Source: an uncultured Chitinophagaceae bacterium
GTDB taxonomy: Bacteria; Bacteroidota; Bacteroidia; Chitinophagales; Chitinophagaceae
Reading direction: 5' to 3'
NCBI GenBank assembly: GCA_903841915.1
Contig: CAIMKO010000012.1
Coordinates: 1-16,403 of the forward strand
Length of the DNA: 16,403 bases
The notes below the pieces were generated by a model that saw nothing but the letters and a program-made list of their open reading frames with translations, was not told where the DNA came from and made no database searches. Position 1 is the stretch's first letter. Each line of letters starts with the position of its first letter. Below, piece after piece: positions 1-7,492 of this stretch. The position numbers and the translations under genes were made by a program.

Positions 1-371
1 ATAATGGTAAATTGACCGGTGGTAAATTTGTAATTGACCTTACAACTGTTAAAGCTGATGCAGGTGAAAAATTGGAAGGACATTTAAAAAGCCCTGATTT
101 CTTTGATGTTGCAAAATTTGCTGAAGCAACTTATGAGATCACAGCTGTAAACTATACTTCAGCTACTACTGCTGATATTATCGGTAACCTTTCTTTGAAA
201 GGAGTTTCAGTACCTGTTAAGTTTAGCACTGTTATCCGCAATATTGATGACAAGAAATTCTTTGCTCAGGCCAATTTTACAATTGACAGAACTTTATGGG
301 CATTGAATTATGGTATTGGAATGGTGAGCAATGATGTTCAGGTTGCCGTATTCTTATTTGCAAATAAATAA
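1..371 (+). CDS. YceI-like lipocalin-fold protein, C-terminal part (5' end outside window)
   Basis: The reading frame is open from base 3 to the TAA at 369-371, so about 122 C-terminal residues are visible; the start and any signal peptide lie upstream of the window. An in-frame TTG at 12 is not a credible start because coding sequence continues before it. The segment has the YceI layout: the 'GHLKSPDFFDVAKF' strand and turn, then 'IGNLSLKGVSVPV', then a final 'FTIDRTLWALNYG' block. In this family the proteins form a beta-barrel that binds a polyisoprenoid-type lipid, usually in the periplasm. The exact ligand and role cannot be told here. The gene ends about 40 bp before a hairpin terminator. 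The family call is firm; a specific function is not implied. Confidence 0.85.
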   Translation, partial: NGKLTGGKFVIDLTTVKADAGEKLEGHLKSPDFFDVAKFAEATYEITAVNYTSATTADIIGNLSLKGVSVPVKFSTVIRNIDDKKFFAQANFTIDRTLWALNYGIGMVSNDVQVAVFLFANK

Positions 372-410
372 TCCGGAAGAATCATCTTATTATATACCCT
401 CTCTGTGAAT

Positions 411-447
411 AATTGCCCTGCTGTAAATGCGGGGCAATTTTATTTTT
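411..447 (+). terminator. Rho-independent terminator between convergent genes
   Basis: An 11-bp stem (411-421 AATTGCCCTGC with 429-439 GCGGGGCAATT, one G-T wobble) closes a 7-base loop and runs into a T-rich tract ending near 447. It lies 39 bp after the yceI-like stop and directly beyond the DinB-like stop on the other strand. The U-tract is best on the + strand; read on the minus strand the following sequence is only AT-rich, so termination there is possible but weaker. Confidence 0.8.
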
Positions 448-955
448 ATAGGTATCGCTCTTCTAAGATCTGTTTATGGTGCAGTGCATGTCCGTACACA
501 ATGAATGCCAAAGCTTTTACTGTGATAGGATTGCCATTGGCAATTCCCTTTTGCTGCAGTTGTTCTTCTGATAAAGACAATAAAAAATGATCGGTCGCTT
601 TTCTTACCGATACAAATTCTTCTTTTAACGATTGGAGGATCCTGGGATGCGTATTCGCATTTGCTGCATATTCATTCTCATTAAAACCCGGCAGGGGCAC
701 ACTGTCCTTTCTTGCAATGGTCAAAGCCCGATAGATCATGATCCTTTCAGTGTCTATCATGTGCTGCAAAAGATCTTTAACGGTCCATTTATCCTCGGCA
801 TAAGCATATTCTGCTTTTGATTCCGGTATGTTATTGACAAAATGATTTAAGATACTGCTGTTATTACTGATAAGCTCTTTAATGGTCTCACTTTTGGTCT
901 TGTCGATATATTTTTGGTAGAAAGGCCCAAAATCGCCTTGGTTCGGTCTGGCCAT
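446..955 (-). CDS. DinB-like four-helix metal-binding protein
   Basis: This 169-residue protein has the DinB/YfiT-like four-helix-bundle pattern. A 'KWTVKDLLQHMIDTE' helix carries His65, and a C-terminal 'GHALHHKQILEERY' helix carries His156 and His160 in H-x3-H spacing. These three are the likely divalent-metal ligands. Family members include thiol-dependent transferases (such as bacillithiol transferases) and many proteins of unknown reaction, so no substrate is assigned. There is no signal peptide, so it is probably cytoplasmic. The ATG at 955 lies 2 bp after the stop codon of the upstream peptidase gene, which points to one transcript and possible translational coupling. It is the last gene of the minus-strand block beginning at the aldehyde dehydrogenase. 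Confidence 0.85.
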   Translation of the reverse strand: MARPNQGDFGPFYQKYIDKTKSETIKELISNNSSILNHFVNNIPESKAEYAYAEDKWTVKDLLQHMIDTERIMIYRALTIARKDSVPLPGFNENEYAANANTHPRILQSLKEEFVSVRKATDHFLLSLSEEQLQQKGIANGNPITVKALAFIVYGHALHHKQILEERYL

Positions 956-957
956 TA

Positions 958-2649
958 CTAATTGGGTTTAGTGTTTTTAAAAGTTGATTTTGGTAGTTTC
1001 TCATTCTGTTTCATCGGCTTCATATTGGAGGCAGCTACAACTGCGGCATAAGCATTTATGATGCCACCGGTTCTGCATAATTCAGTAAAAGATACGGATT
1101 CATTTTTTGTTCCCGGCTTTATTGCTTTCACCGAAGGATCGGGAACCGTAACTGATTGCTCTATGGCCAGTTTTACTTGTTGTGCCGTGAGATCAGGAAA
1201 ATAGCTGCGTATCAATGCTGCGAGTCCTGCCACAACAGGGGCAGCCATACTGGTACCCTGCAGATTCCCATATTCATGTTTACCCGGAAGCGTTGAATAG
1301 ATCTTTACACCCGGTGCAAATACATCAACAGATTCTTTACCATAATTGCTGAAATCTGCCACCAGCCCGCCGCCTTTTAATCTCGGATCACTGCTGGCAC
1401 CTACTGTGATAAAATTAGTTGCCTTTGTTCCTGCAGAAAGATAAACAGCATTAGGATAATTTTCTTTTGCGTCAATATCTGTTGATTCATTACCTGCTGC
1501 ATGTACGATCACTACATCTTTTAATTCTGCATAATGAATGGCACTGTCGATCCATCTTTTATCGGGCGAATAAGATTTACCAAAACTCATGTTGATCACT
1601 TTCGCACCATTATCCACTGCGTAAAAAATTCCCAGCGCAATATCTTTATCATATTCATCTCCATCTGGCACCACACGCAGCATCATTACTTTCACATTAT
1701 CTGCTACACCATCCATGCCCAGGCCATTATTTCTTTCTGCTGCAATGATCCCTGTAACATGTGTTCCGTGCATGGGAGTTGGACCCATCACATCGGGGTT
1801 GCCATAAAATTTATCATTGATATTATTGTAATCGTCTTTGATGAAATCGGCACGGTAATCAGGCGGCGGATTATCCTTTGCATTGATGGATTCTTTTTTT
1901 CCTTCCACGTATTCATCCAGTTCGGTGATCGTAGTAGTATTTTTTTCGTCAGGATCGATACCGATCATTTTCATGCAGGAGAGATATCCGAATTTTGCAT
2001 CCCTTCCTTGTTTTGTTTTAGGCTCTAATGTTTCTAACTTTTCACAGGTATATTCATTAATGCCCAGGTCTTCACGCAGTATCTTATCATGTTTTTTAAT
2101 TGCTTTTGCTGTCATTTCCAGAAACATGATCTCCATTTGTTCTTCACCACTCTTATTCAGTTCCTTTGCAGCCTTTTGCCACATTGCATATTGAAACTTT
2201 TCATTTTCATTCAGTGTATTGCTGTCAAGGCCGGGAACAGTAAATTTATTTTTGAAACGGTGATATACCCTTGATCTTTCATCACTTGCTTTTTTAAGGT
2301 CTCGGCCATCTTTACCTCCTAAGAAATTCCATCCGAAAATATCATCGGTATAACCATTCTTATCATCGTCTTTTCCATTACCTGCAATTTCTTTCGGATT
2401 GCGCCATAATATATTTTTCAGGTCTTCCTGAGTGGTATCTACACCACCATCCAATACTGCCACTAAAACAGTCTTTGACCTTTTATCTTTCTCTTTCAGG
2501 AATTGATAAGCTCTGTCGAGGCTTATTCCGTAAACTGAATCTTTGGCAAAGTCTAATAAATGCCAACCATGCGGCACATCAGATTGGGCAATAGAACAAA
2601 AAAAAGAGAAGAGGAAAATGATTCCAATGGCAAGATGTTTCCTTAGCAT
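958..2649 (-). CDS. Secreted S8 (subtilisin-like) serine peptidase with a large Asp-His insertion
   Basis: From the ATG at 2649 the protein has 563 residues. It opens with a clean signal peptide (MLRK, then a hydrophobic run to about residue 20). An in-frame ATG at 2712 would put 21 unlikely residues before the signal, so I reject it. The S8 triad is intact: Asp67 in 'VAVLDGGVDTTQEDL', His294 in 'MHGTHVTGIIAA', Ser467 in 'GTSMAAPVVAG', with oxyanion Asn387 in 'HAAGNES'. About 227 residues separate Asp and His, against roughly 32 in subtilisin; the insert is charged, probably mostly helical, and has two cysteines (202 and 225). Only about 45 residues lie between the signal and Asp67, too few for a normal I9 propeptide. 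There is no obvious type IX sorting domain at the C-terminus, so the protein is probably periplasmic or soluble-secreted. Substrate unknown. DinB-like gene follows after 2 bp. Confidence 0.93.
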   Translation of the reverse strand: MLRKHLAIGIIFLFSFFCSIAQSDVPHGWHLLDFAKDSVYGISLDRAYQFLKEKDKRSKTVLVAVLDGGVDTTQEDLKNILWRNPKEIAGNGKDDDKNGYTDDIFGWNFLGGKDGRDLKKASDERSRVYHRFKNKFTVPGLDSNTLNENEKFQYAMWQKAAKELNKSGEEQMEIMFLEMTAKAIKKHDKILREDLGINEYTCEKLETLEPKTKQGRDAKFGYLSCMKMIGIDPDEKNTTTITELDEYVEGKKESINAKDNPPPDYRADFIKDDYNNINDKFYGNPDVMGPTPMHGTHVTGIIAAERNNGLGMDGVADNVKVMMLRVVPDGDEYDKDIALGIFYAVDNGAKVINMSFGKSYSPDKRWIDSAIHYAELKDVVIVHAAGNESTDIDAKENYPNAVYLSAGTKATNFITVGASSDPRLKGGGLVADFSNYGKESVDVFAPGVKIYSTLPGKHEYGNLQGTSMAAPVVAGLAALIRSYFPDLTAQQVKLAIEQSVTVPDPSVKAIKPGTKNESVSFTELCRTGGIINAYAAVVAASNMKPMKQNEKLPKSTFKNTKPN

Positions 2650-2740
2650 AGTTGAAGTAAGATTAGGCAAATGCAAATTTGTGGAATGATATTGATATAA
2701 TAGCAATACCAAAGAGATTTAGGGAATTGTTAAGGAACTG

Positions 2741-3076
2741 TCAACCTTCTGAGAGCTTTCTGTAGTCCTCTCTTACGGGATAAAATACATCCAACAGTTT
2801 ACAATCTGTAATGGCAAATCCCGAATGTTTTGTATTGGATGGAATGATGACCAGTTGCCCTTCTTCAAAAACAACAGGCTTTCCATCGAGTGTGAGTTGA
2901 AATTTCCCTTCCTGAATGATGGAGACCTGTTCATGTTGATGAGAATGTTCGGGTAATGTTTCACCCGCTTTGGCTTCCACGAAAGAGAAGGTCATCTTTT
3001 CAGTATGGATCAGTTTGGCTGCATATCCTTTTACAAGTTCTTTCGCAGTGATATTTTTAAGATCGATCAATGACAT
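2741..3076 (-). CDS. Small single-domain cupin protein
   Basis: This 111-residue protein is one cupin barrel. Motif 1 is 'LPEHSHQHEQVSIIQEG' (residues 41-57) and motif 2 is 'GQLVIIPSNTKHSGFA' (73-88). Likely metal ligands are His44, His46, a Glu49/Gln50 position and His84. The 'EHSHxHEQ' form is common in small cupins related to KdgF, which acts on ring-opened uronates, but also occurs in many uncharacterised or regulatory cupins. The reaction is therefore open. There is no signal peptide. It starts 9 bp after the aldehyde dehydrogenase stop and is surely co-transcribed with it. One idea is an isomerase or binding protein for a dehydrogenase substrate; this is inference. The next gene, the S8 peptidase, begins 91 bp downstream without an obvious terminator between. 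Confidence 0.85.
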   Translation of the reverse strand: MSLIDLKNITAKELVKGYAAKLIHTEKMTFSFVEAKAGETLPEHSHQHEQVSIIQEGKFQLTLDGKPVVFEEGQLVIIPSNTKHSGFAITDCKLLDVFYPVREDYRKLSEG

Positions 3077-3085
3077 AGTTATCTT

Positions 3086-4609
3086 TTAAAAATTAAATTG
3101 AATGCCCTGGGCCAATGGTAATTTATCACTCCAGTTGATGGTATTGGTTTGCCGGCGCATATAAGCTTTCCATGCATCACTGCCGCTTTCTCTTCCACCG
3201 CCTGTTTCTTTTTCACCACCAAATGCACCGCCGATCTCTGCACCGCTTGTTCCAATGTTTACATTGGCAATACCGCAGTCACTTCCCCCATGGGATAAGA
3301 ATTGTTCGGCTTCACGCATATTCAAAGTCATGATGGAGGAAGATAATCCTTGCGGCACCTGATTCTGATAAGCGATCGCTTCATCAATGCTTGAATATTT
3401 CATTAAGTATAAAATAGGAGCAAAGGTTTCGTGCTGTACGATCTGTAGTTCATTGCTTACTTCTGCGATACAGGGTTGAACATAACAACCGCTTTCATAG
3501 CCTTCACCTGTTAATACGTATCCTTCGACCACAAATTTTCCACCTTGCTTTTTGCATTGCTCAATAGAAGAGAGATATGATTCAACTGCTTGTATATCGA
3601 TCAAAGGTCCTACATGATTATTACTATCTAGAGGATCACCGATCTTTAATTGTTTATATGCGGTAACTAATTTCGCTTTGAATATTTCGTATACACTTTC
3701 ATGAATGATCAGTCTTCTTGTAGAAGTACATCTCTGTCCGGCTGTACCTACTGCCCCAAACACGGCGCCTATTAAAGACATTTCGAGATCTGCATCTTTA
3801 GAAATGATGATGGCATTATTGCCGCCGAGTTCTAAAATTGTTTTACCCAATCTTGCAGCAACTGCAACACTTACTGCTTTGCCCATGCGGGTAGAACCGG
3901 TTGCACTGATCAAAGGGATCCTTGTGTCATTGCTTAACCATTCACCAATATCTTTTCCGCCATTTACCAAACAACTTACACCATCGGGTACATTATTCTT
4001 TTCAAAAACTTTTGTAACAATATGCTGAATGGCAATGCCGCATAAGGGCGTTTTTTCGCTGGGCTTCCAGATGCAAACATCTCCGCAAACCCATGCTAAT
4101 GCAGCATTCCAGCTCCATACTGCAACAGGGAAATTAAATGCGGAAATGATACCTACGGTTCCTAATGGATGCCATTGTTCATACATTCTGTGTTTATATC
4201 TTTCGCTGTGCATGGTTAAGCCGTATAATTGACGCGATAGCCCTACAGCAAAATCGCAGATATCGATCATCTCCTGAACTTCACCATAACCTTCCTGCAA
4301 ACTCTTGCCCATTTCGTAACTTACTAATTTGCCTAAGGGTTCTTTATAAGTTCTTAATGCATCGCCTAATTGCCTAACTATTTCTCCGCGTTTAGGAGCA
4401 GGCCACATTCTCCATATTGCAAATGCTTCTTGAGATTTTAATACGGTATGTTCAAATGCTTCCTGGTCTGTTGCAATAACAGAAGCGATCAGTTTGCCAT
4501 CAACAGGAGAATAGCTGTCAATTTTTGCAGCATTATTTTCAATCCATTCAAGGCCGGTAGAAGTGCCATGATTATTTTTTTCAATATGCAATTGTTCTAA
4601 GAAATTCAT
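3086..4609 (-). CDS. amaB: ALDH7-family aldehyde dehydrogenase (antiquitin-like, alpha-aminoadipate semialdehyde type)
   Basis: This is a complete NAD(P)-dependent aldehyde dehydrogenase of 507 residues. Catalytic features are Asn159 ('SAFNFP'), Lys182 ('WKPSE'), the G238-x4-G243 nucleotide turn, general base Glu260 ('LELGGNN') and nucleophile Cys294 ('GQRCTSTRR'). The C-terminal run 'SGAEIGGAFGGEKETGGG', followed by 'RESGSDAWKAYMRR' and 'LPLAQGI', is the hallmark of ALDH7 (human antiquitin, bacterial AmaB/PaoF types). ALDH7 enzymes oxidise alpha-aminoadipate semialdehyde, in equilibrium with piperideine-6-carboxylate, during lysine breakdown, though some act on other aldehydes. The family is certain; the lysine substrate is inferred, since no other lysine gene is in view. 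It leads a minus-strand block with the cupin 9 bp behind and is divergent from pckG. The ATG at 4609 follows an A-rich stretch ending AAAAAAG. Confidence 0.9.
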   Translation of the reverse strand: MNFLEQLHIEKNNHGTSTGLEWIENNAAKIDSYSPVDGKLIASVIATDQEAFEHTVLKSQEAFAIWRMWPAPKRGEIVRQLGDALRTYKEPLGKLVSYEMGKSLQEGYGEVQEMIDICDFAVGLSRQLYGLTMHSERYKHRMYEQWHPLGTVGIISAFNFPVAVWSWNAALAWVCGDVCIWKPSEKTPLCGIAIQHIVTKVFEKNNVPDGVSCLVNGGKDIGEWLSNDTRIPLISATGSTRMGKAVSVAVAARLGKTILELGGNNAIIISKDADLEMSLIGAVFGAVGTAGQRCTSTRRLIIHESVYEIFKAKLVTAYKQLKIGDPLDSNNHVGPLIDIQAVESYLSSIEQCKKQGGKFVVEGYVLTGEGYESGCYVQPCIAEVSNELQIVQHETFAPILYLMKYSSIDEAIAYQNQVPQGLSSSIMTLNMREAEQFLSHGGSDCGIANVNIGTSGAEIGGAFGGEKETGGGRESGSDAWKAYMRRQTNTINWSDKLPLAQGIQFNF

Positions 4610-4863
4610 CTTTTTTCAATGTTTAATCATCAGATAAATTGACTTTTTTTTGAAAACCTATAGCAAGATATTCATCTTCCATTAATATCGTTACAAAAAT
4701 GATTTCAATCATTTTTTTTGCTGATTAATCAGAGTCTCTTTGCATAAAAATAAAGGTGTGGGAACATTGAACTTTTGACCTACCTTAATTTCCGAAAACG
4801 ACTATTGATTGCCGAAAGAAAAATGAGTATTTTAATTTTTTAAATTTTTCAAAAAAGAAGCTT
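4610..4863. promoter_or_regulatory. Divergent intergenic region between the ALDH7 gene and pckG
   Basis: This 254-bp AT-rich gap must hold both outward promoters. For pckG a plausible Bacteroidota-type promoter is TTG at 4809-4811, 21 bp, then TAATTTTT at 4833-4840, 7 of 8 to TAnnTTTG without the final G; TAAATTTT at 4841-4848 is an alternative. For the dehydrogenase, TAGGTTTT on the minus strand (4660-4653) is a weak -7 candidate without a clear -33 partner. Two dyads lie in the middle and are listed separately. I see no small open reading frame with coding character. Confidence 0.5.
4695..4732. promoter_or_regulatory. Pair of dyads sharing a TGATT...AATCA core (candidate operator)
   Basis: The first dyad, 4695-4716, has 10-base arms AAAAATGATT and AATCATTTTT around a 2-base centre TC. 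The second, 4721-4732, is the perfect 12-base palindrome CTGATTAATCAG. Both contain TGATT facing AATCA, and their centres are 21 bp apart, close to two helical turns, so one dimer or tetramer could bind both on the same face. An extra AATCA half-site lies at 4625-4629 and a TGATT half-site at 4806-4810. The first also reads as TGAT-N4-ATCA, loosely like a CRP/FNR-type box. The regulator is unknown. High AT content raises the chance of accidental symmetry. Confidence 0.4.
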
Positions 4864-6723
4864 ATGTATCAAGAAAGCAAATTCCCTTTTCAACAAGCAT
4901 CACCTGCTAAATCAGAGTTAGAAACATGGGTTAACAGTATTGCCAGACATTGTGAAGCTGATGCCATTCATTGGTGTGACGGTTCGCAGACAGAATATGA
5001 TAGTTTATGTCAATTATTGGTGAAGAAGGGTACATTCATTCCATTGAATAAGGAAAAACGTCCTAACAGTTTTGCCTGTTTCAGTGATCCAAGCGATGTA
5101 GCCAGAGTAGAAGACAAAACCTTTATCTGTAGCCGCGTAAAAGAAGATGCCGGTCCTACCAATAACTGGATGGATCCAAAAGAAATGAAGACCATCCTGA
5201 ATAATCTGATGGAAGGTTCTATGAAAGGAAGAACATTATATGTTATTCCGTTTTGTATGGGTCCTGTTGGTTCTCCATTTTCCAGATATGGTGTTCAGTT
5301 AACCGATTCAGAATATGTGGTGGTAAATATGCGTATCATGACACGCATGGGTGAAGATATCTTACCTCATTTGCAGAAGAAAGAATATGTAAGATGCTTG
5401 CATACCATCGGTGCTCCATTGGATGGCAGCAAACCCGATGTTACTTGGCCTTGTAATCCAACAACAAAATATATCACACATTTCCCGGAAGAAAGATTGA
5501 TCATTTCTTACGGAAGCGGTTATGGTGGAAATGCATTGATGGGGAAAAAATGTTTTGCTTTAAGAATTGCTTCAGTAATGGGCAAGGAAGAAGGATGGCT
5601 GGCAGAACATATGCTGATATTGGGTGTTGAATCTCCTGAAAAAGAAAAAACCTATGTAGCTGCTGCATTCCCAAGCGCATGCGGTAAAACAAATTTTTCC
5701 ATGATGATCCCTTCTAAAGGAATGGATAACTGGAAAGTAACAACTGTAGGTGATGATATTGCTTGGATCCATAAAGGAGAGGACGGACGTTTATATGCCA
5801 TCAATCCTGAAGCCGGTTATTTTGGTGTTGCTCCGGGAACAAACAGCAAAACAAATGCTAATGCAATTGAAAGTATTCGTGCTAATACCATTTTCACCAA
5901 TGTTGCCATCACAAAAGAAAAAGATGTTTGGTGGGAAGGTTTGACAAAAGAAATTCCTGAAGGGATGACCGATTGGAAAGGCAAACCTTATGATCCAAAA
6001 AGTGGTCAGCCTGCAGCGCATCCTAATTCAAGGTTTACTGCACCGGCCTATCAAAATCCTGCGATAGATCCTGATTGGGATAATGCCAAAGGTGTGCCTA
6101 TAGAAGCTTTTGTATTTGGCGGACGACGCAGTACTGCAGTTCCATTAGTATCTCAGACATTCAACTGGAACTTTGGTGTGTATGCAGCTGCAACAATGGG
6201 TTCAGAAACAACTGCCGCTGCATTTGGTCAGGTGGGTGTGGTAAGACGTGATCCATTTGCTATGTTACCTTTCATGGGTTATCATATGGGCGATTATGTA
6301 AATCATTGGTTACAATTTGGCCGCAACCTTCCTAATGCACCTCGTATATTTAATGTGAACTGGTTCAGAAAAGATGAGAATGGTAAATTCTTATGGCCCG
6401 GCTTTGGCGAGAATATGCGTGTATTGAAATGGATCGTTCAGCGTGTGCATGGCGGCGCTTCTGCAGTAGAAAGCCCAATCGGTTGGATGCCACGTTATGA
6501 AGATATGGACTGGACAGGTATCGAAGATTTTAGCAGAGAAGATTTTGCAAAGATCATGACCGTTGACAGAGAGCCCTGGAAACAGGAATTACTGGGTCAC
6601 GAAGAATTGTTTGCAAAATTGTATGACCGTCTTCCAAAAGAATTTTATTTCATGAGAGAATTATTGCTTTCTGCGTTATGGCGCTCACCCGAACATTGGG
6701 CTTTAGAACCAGAAAGAGTATAA
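4864..6723 (+). CDS. pckG: Phosphoenolpyruvate carboxykinase, GTP type (EC 4.1.1.32)
   Basis: This 619-residue enzyme has full family length. It converts oxaloacetate and GTP to PEP, CO2 and GDP, the entry step of gluconeogenesis, in the cytoplasm. Visible landmarks: Arg81 in 'DVARVEDKTF'; the 'SYGSGYGGNALMGKKC' segment (215-230) with metal/substrate Lys227-228; His249 in 'AEHMLIL'; the P-loop 'AAFPSACGKTNFSMM' (267-281) with the reactive Cys273 and Lys275; the kinase-2 'VGDDIAW' with Asp297/298; Arg390 in 'NSRFTAP'; and 'FGGRRSTAVPLV' (418-429). These match the GTP form and not the ATP form (PckA). The ATG at 4864 follows an A-rich leader with AGAAG about 4 bp upstream. It is monocistronic, closed by a strong terminator, and divergent from the ALDH7 gene. 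Confidence 0.97.
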   Translation: MYQESKFPFQQASPAKSELETWVNSIARHCEADAIHWCDGSQTEYDSLCQLLVKKGTFIPLNKEKRPNSFACFSDPSDVARVEDKTFICSRVKEDAGPTNNWMDPKEMKTILNNLMEGSMKGRTLYVIPFCMGPVGSPFSRYGVQLTDSEYVVVNMRIMTRMGEDILPHLQKKEYVRCLHTIGAPLDGSKPDVTWPCNPTTKYITHFPEERLIISYGSGYGGNALMGKKCFALRIASVMGKEEGWLAEHMLILGVESPEKEKTYVAAAFPSACGKTNFSMMIPSKGMDNWKVTTVGDDIAWIHKGEDGRLYAINPEAGYFGVAPGTNSKTNANAIESIRANTIFTNVAITKEKDVWWEGLTKEIPEGMTDWKGKPYDPKSGQPAAHPNSRFTAPAYQNPAIDPDWDNAKGVPIEAFVFGGRRSTAVPLVSQTFNWNFGVYAAATMGSETTAAAFGQVGVVRRDPFAMLPFMGYHMGDYVNHWLQFGRNLPNAPRIFNVNWFRKDENGKFLWPGFGENMRVLKWIVQRVHGGASAVESPIGWMPRYEDMDWTGIEDFSREDFAKIMTVDREPWKQELLGHEELFAKLYDRLPKEFYFMRELLLSALWRSPEHWALEPERV

Positions 6724-6743
6724 ATTAGTTTGGTATTAAAATT

Positions 6744-6774
6744 AAAGGAGCTTAACACTAAGCTCCTTTTTTTA
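6744..6774 (+). terminator. Rho-independent terminator after pckG
   Basis: A perfect 11-bp stem (6744-6754 AAAGGAGCTTA with 6759-6769 TAAGCTCCTTT) closes an ACAC loop and runs into seven T residues. It starts 20 bp after the pckG stop. On the opposite strand the hairpin is followed by TTTAATTTTAA, so it probably also ends the convergent response-regulator operon, whose stop is at 6797. Confidence 0.9.
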
Positions 6775-6796
6775 TTCTACAAACACAGAGGGGAAA

Positions 6797-7492
6797 CTAA
6801 ATTTTAGAAAAGCTGATCAATCTGTCATACACATCAGCATAACTGCTGCCAATAGGAACTTCTTTACCTACAACAGTGATCTTATTCTTGCTGAATTTTT
6901 CAACCTTACCTAATGGAACGATATAAGAACGATGAATTCTTGCAAACTCTTTAGAAGGCAATTTTTCCAGCATGGCTTTTAAAGTCATTAACGTAAGGAC
7001 AGGGGAGGGCTTGATATAAATTTTGATATAATCATCCAATGCTTCGATCAGTTCAATATCTTTTAAATTGATCTTCATCATTTCATAATTCACTTTTACG
7101 TACAAGCTGTTTAATTGCAGTTCCTGAGAAGATAAGAACTCCATGTATTCATTGGCCTTGTAAACCGCTTTTAAGAAGCGGTCGTATTCAAAGGGTTTCA
7201 ATAAATAATCGATTGCATCCACGTTAAATCCTTCTGCTGCATAATCCTTGAATGCAGTGGTAAAGATGACCAAAGGTTTTGTTGTAAGATTTTTATAGAA
7301 CTGAATCCCGTTGATATCGGGCATTTGAATATCGAGAAATACAAGATCGATCTCGTTCTGTTGCAGAAAATCTTTTGCTTCATCGGGATTGGTAAAGACT
7401 TTTACCAATTGTAAAAAAGAGATCTTCTCACAATATTTTGTCATGATCTGCAATGCCAGCGGCTCGTCATCTATCGCGATACATTTCATCAT
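6797..7492 (-). CDS. LytTR-family response regulator (AlgR/AgrA/LytR type)
   Basis: This 231-residue protein has a receiver domain (about 1-115) followed by a LytTR DNA-binding domain (about 130-231). The receiver carries acidic Asp8/Asp9, phospho-acceptor Asp54 in 'DLVFLDIQMPDING', Thr78/79 and Lys99 in 'YLLKP'. The output domain shows the LytTR hallmark 'FARIHRSYIV' (183-192) and 'VPIGSSYADVYDRL'. It should be a transcription factor switched by the kinase encoded just upstream. The first ATG (7492) overlaps the kinase stop in an ATGA arrangement (4-bp overlap); a second ATG follows at once at 7489, so the true start could be either. The overlap points to translational coupling. Target genes are unknown; its own operon is a candidate. 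Confidence 0.94.
   Translation of the reverse strand: MMKCIAIDDEPLALQIMTKYCEKISFLQLVKVFTNPDEAKDFLQQNEIDLVFLDIQMPDINGIQFYKNLTTKPLVIFTTAFKDYAAEGFNVDAIDYLLKPFEYDRFLKAVYKANEYMEFLSSQELQLNSLYVKVNYEMMKINLKDIELIEALDDYIKIYIKPSPVLTLMTLKAMLEKLPSKEFARIHRSYIVPLGKVEKFSKNKITVVGKEVPIGSSYADVYDRLISFSKI

Noticed and set aside
1534..2028. + strand open frame of 164 codons inside the S8 peptidase gene
   Set aside because: Shadow frame rich in His, Phe and Ile, antisense to a strongly conserved catalytic protein.
2650..2712. N-terminal extension of the S8 peptidase from the ATG at 2712
   Set aside because: It would place 21 polar/mixed residues before a textbook signal peptide beginning at the ATG at 2649.
4695..4719. 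AT-rich dyad followed by Ts as a terminator
   Set aside because: The stem has almost no G-C pairs, and it sits in a divergent promoter region where no transcript needs to end.
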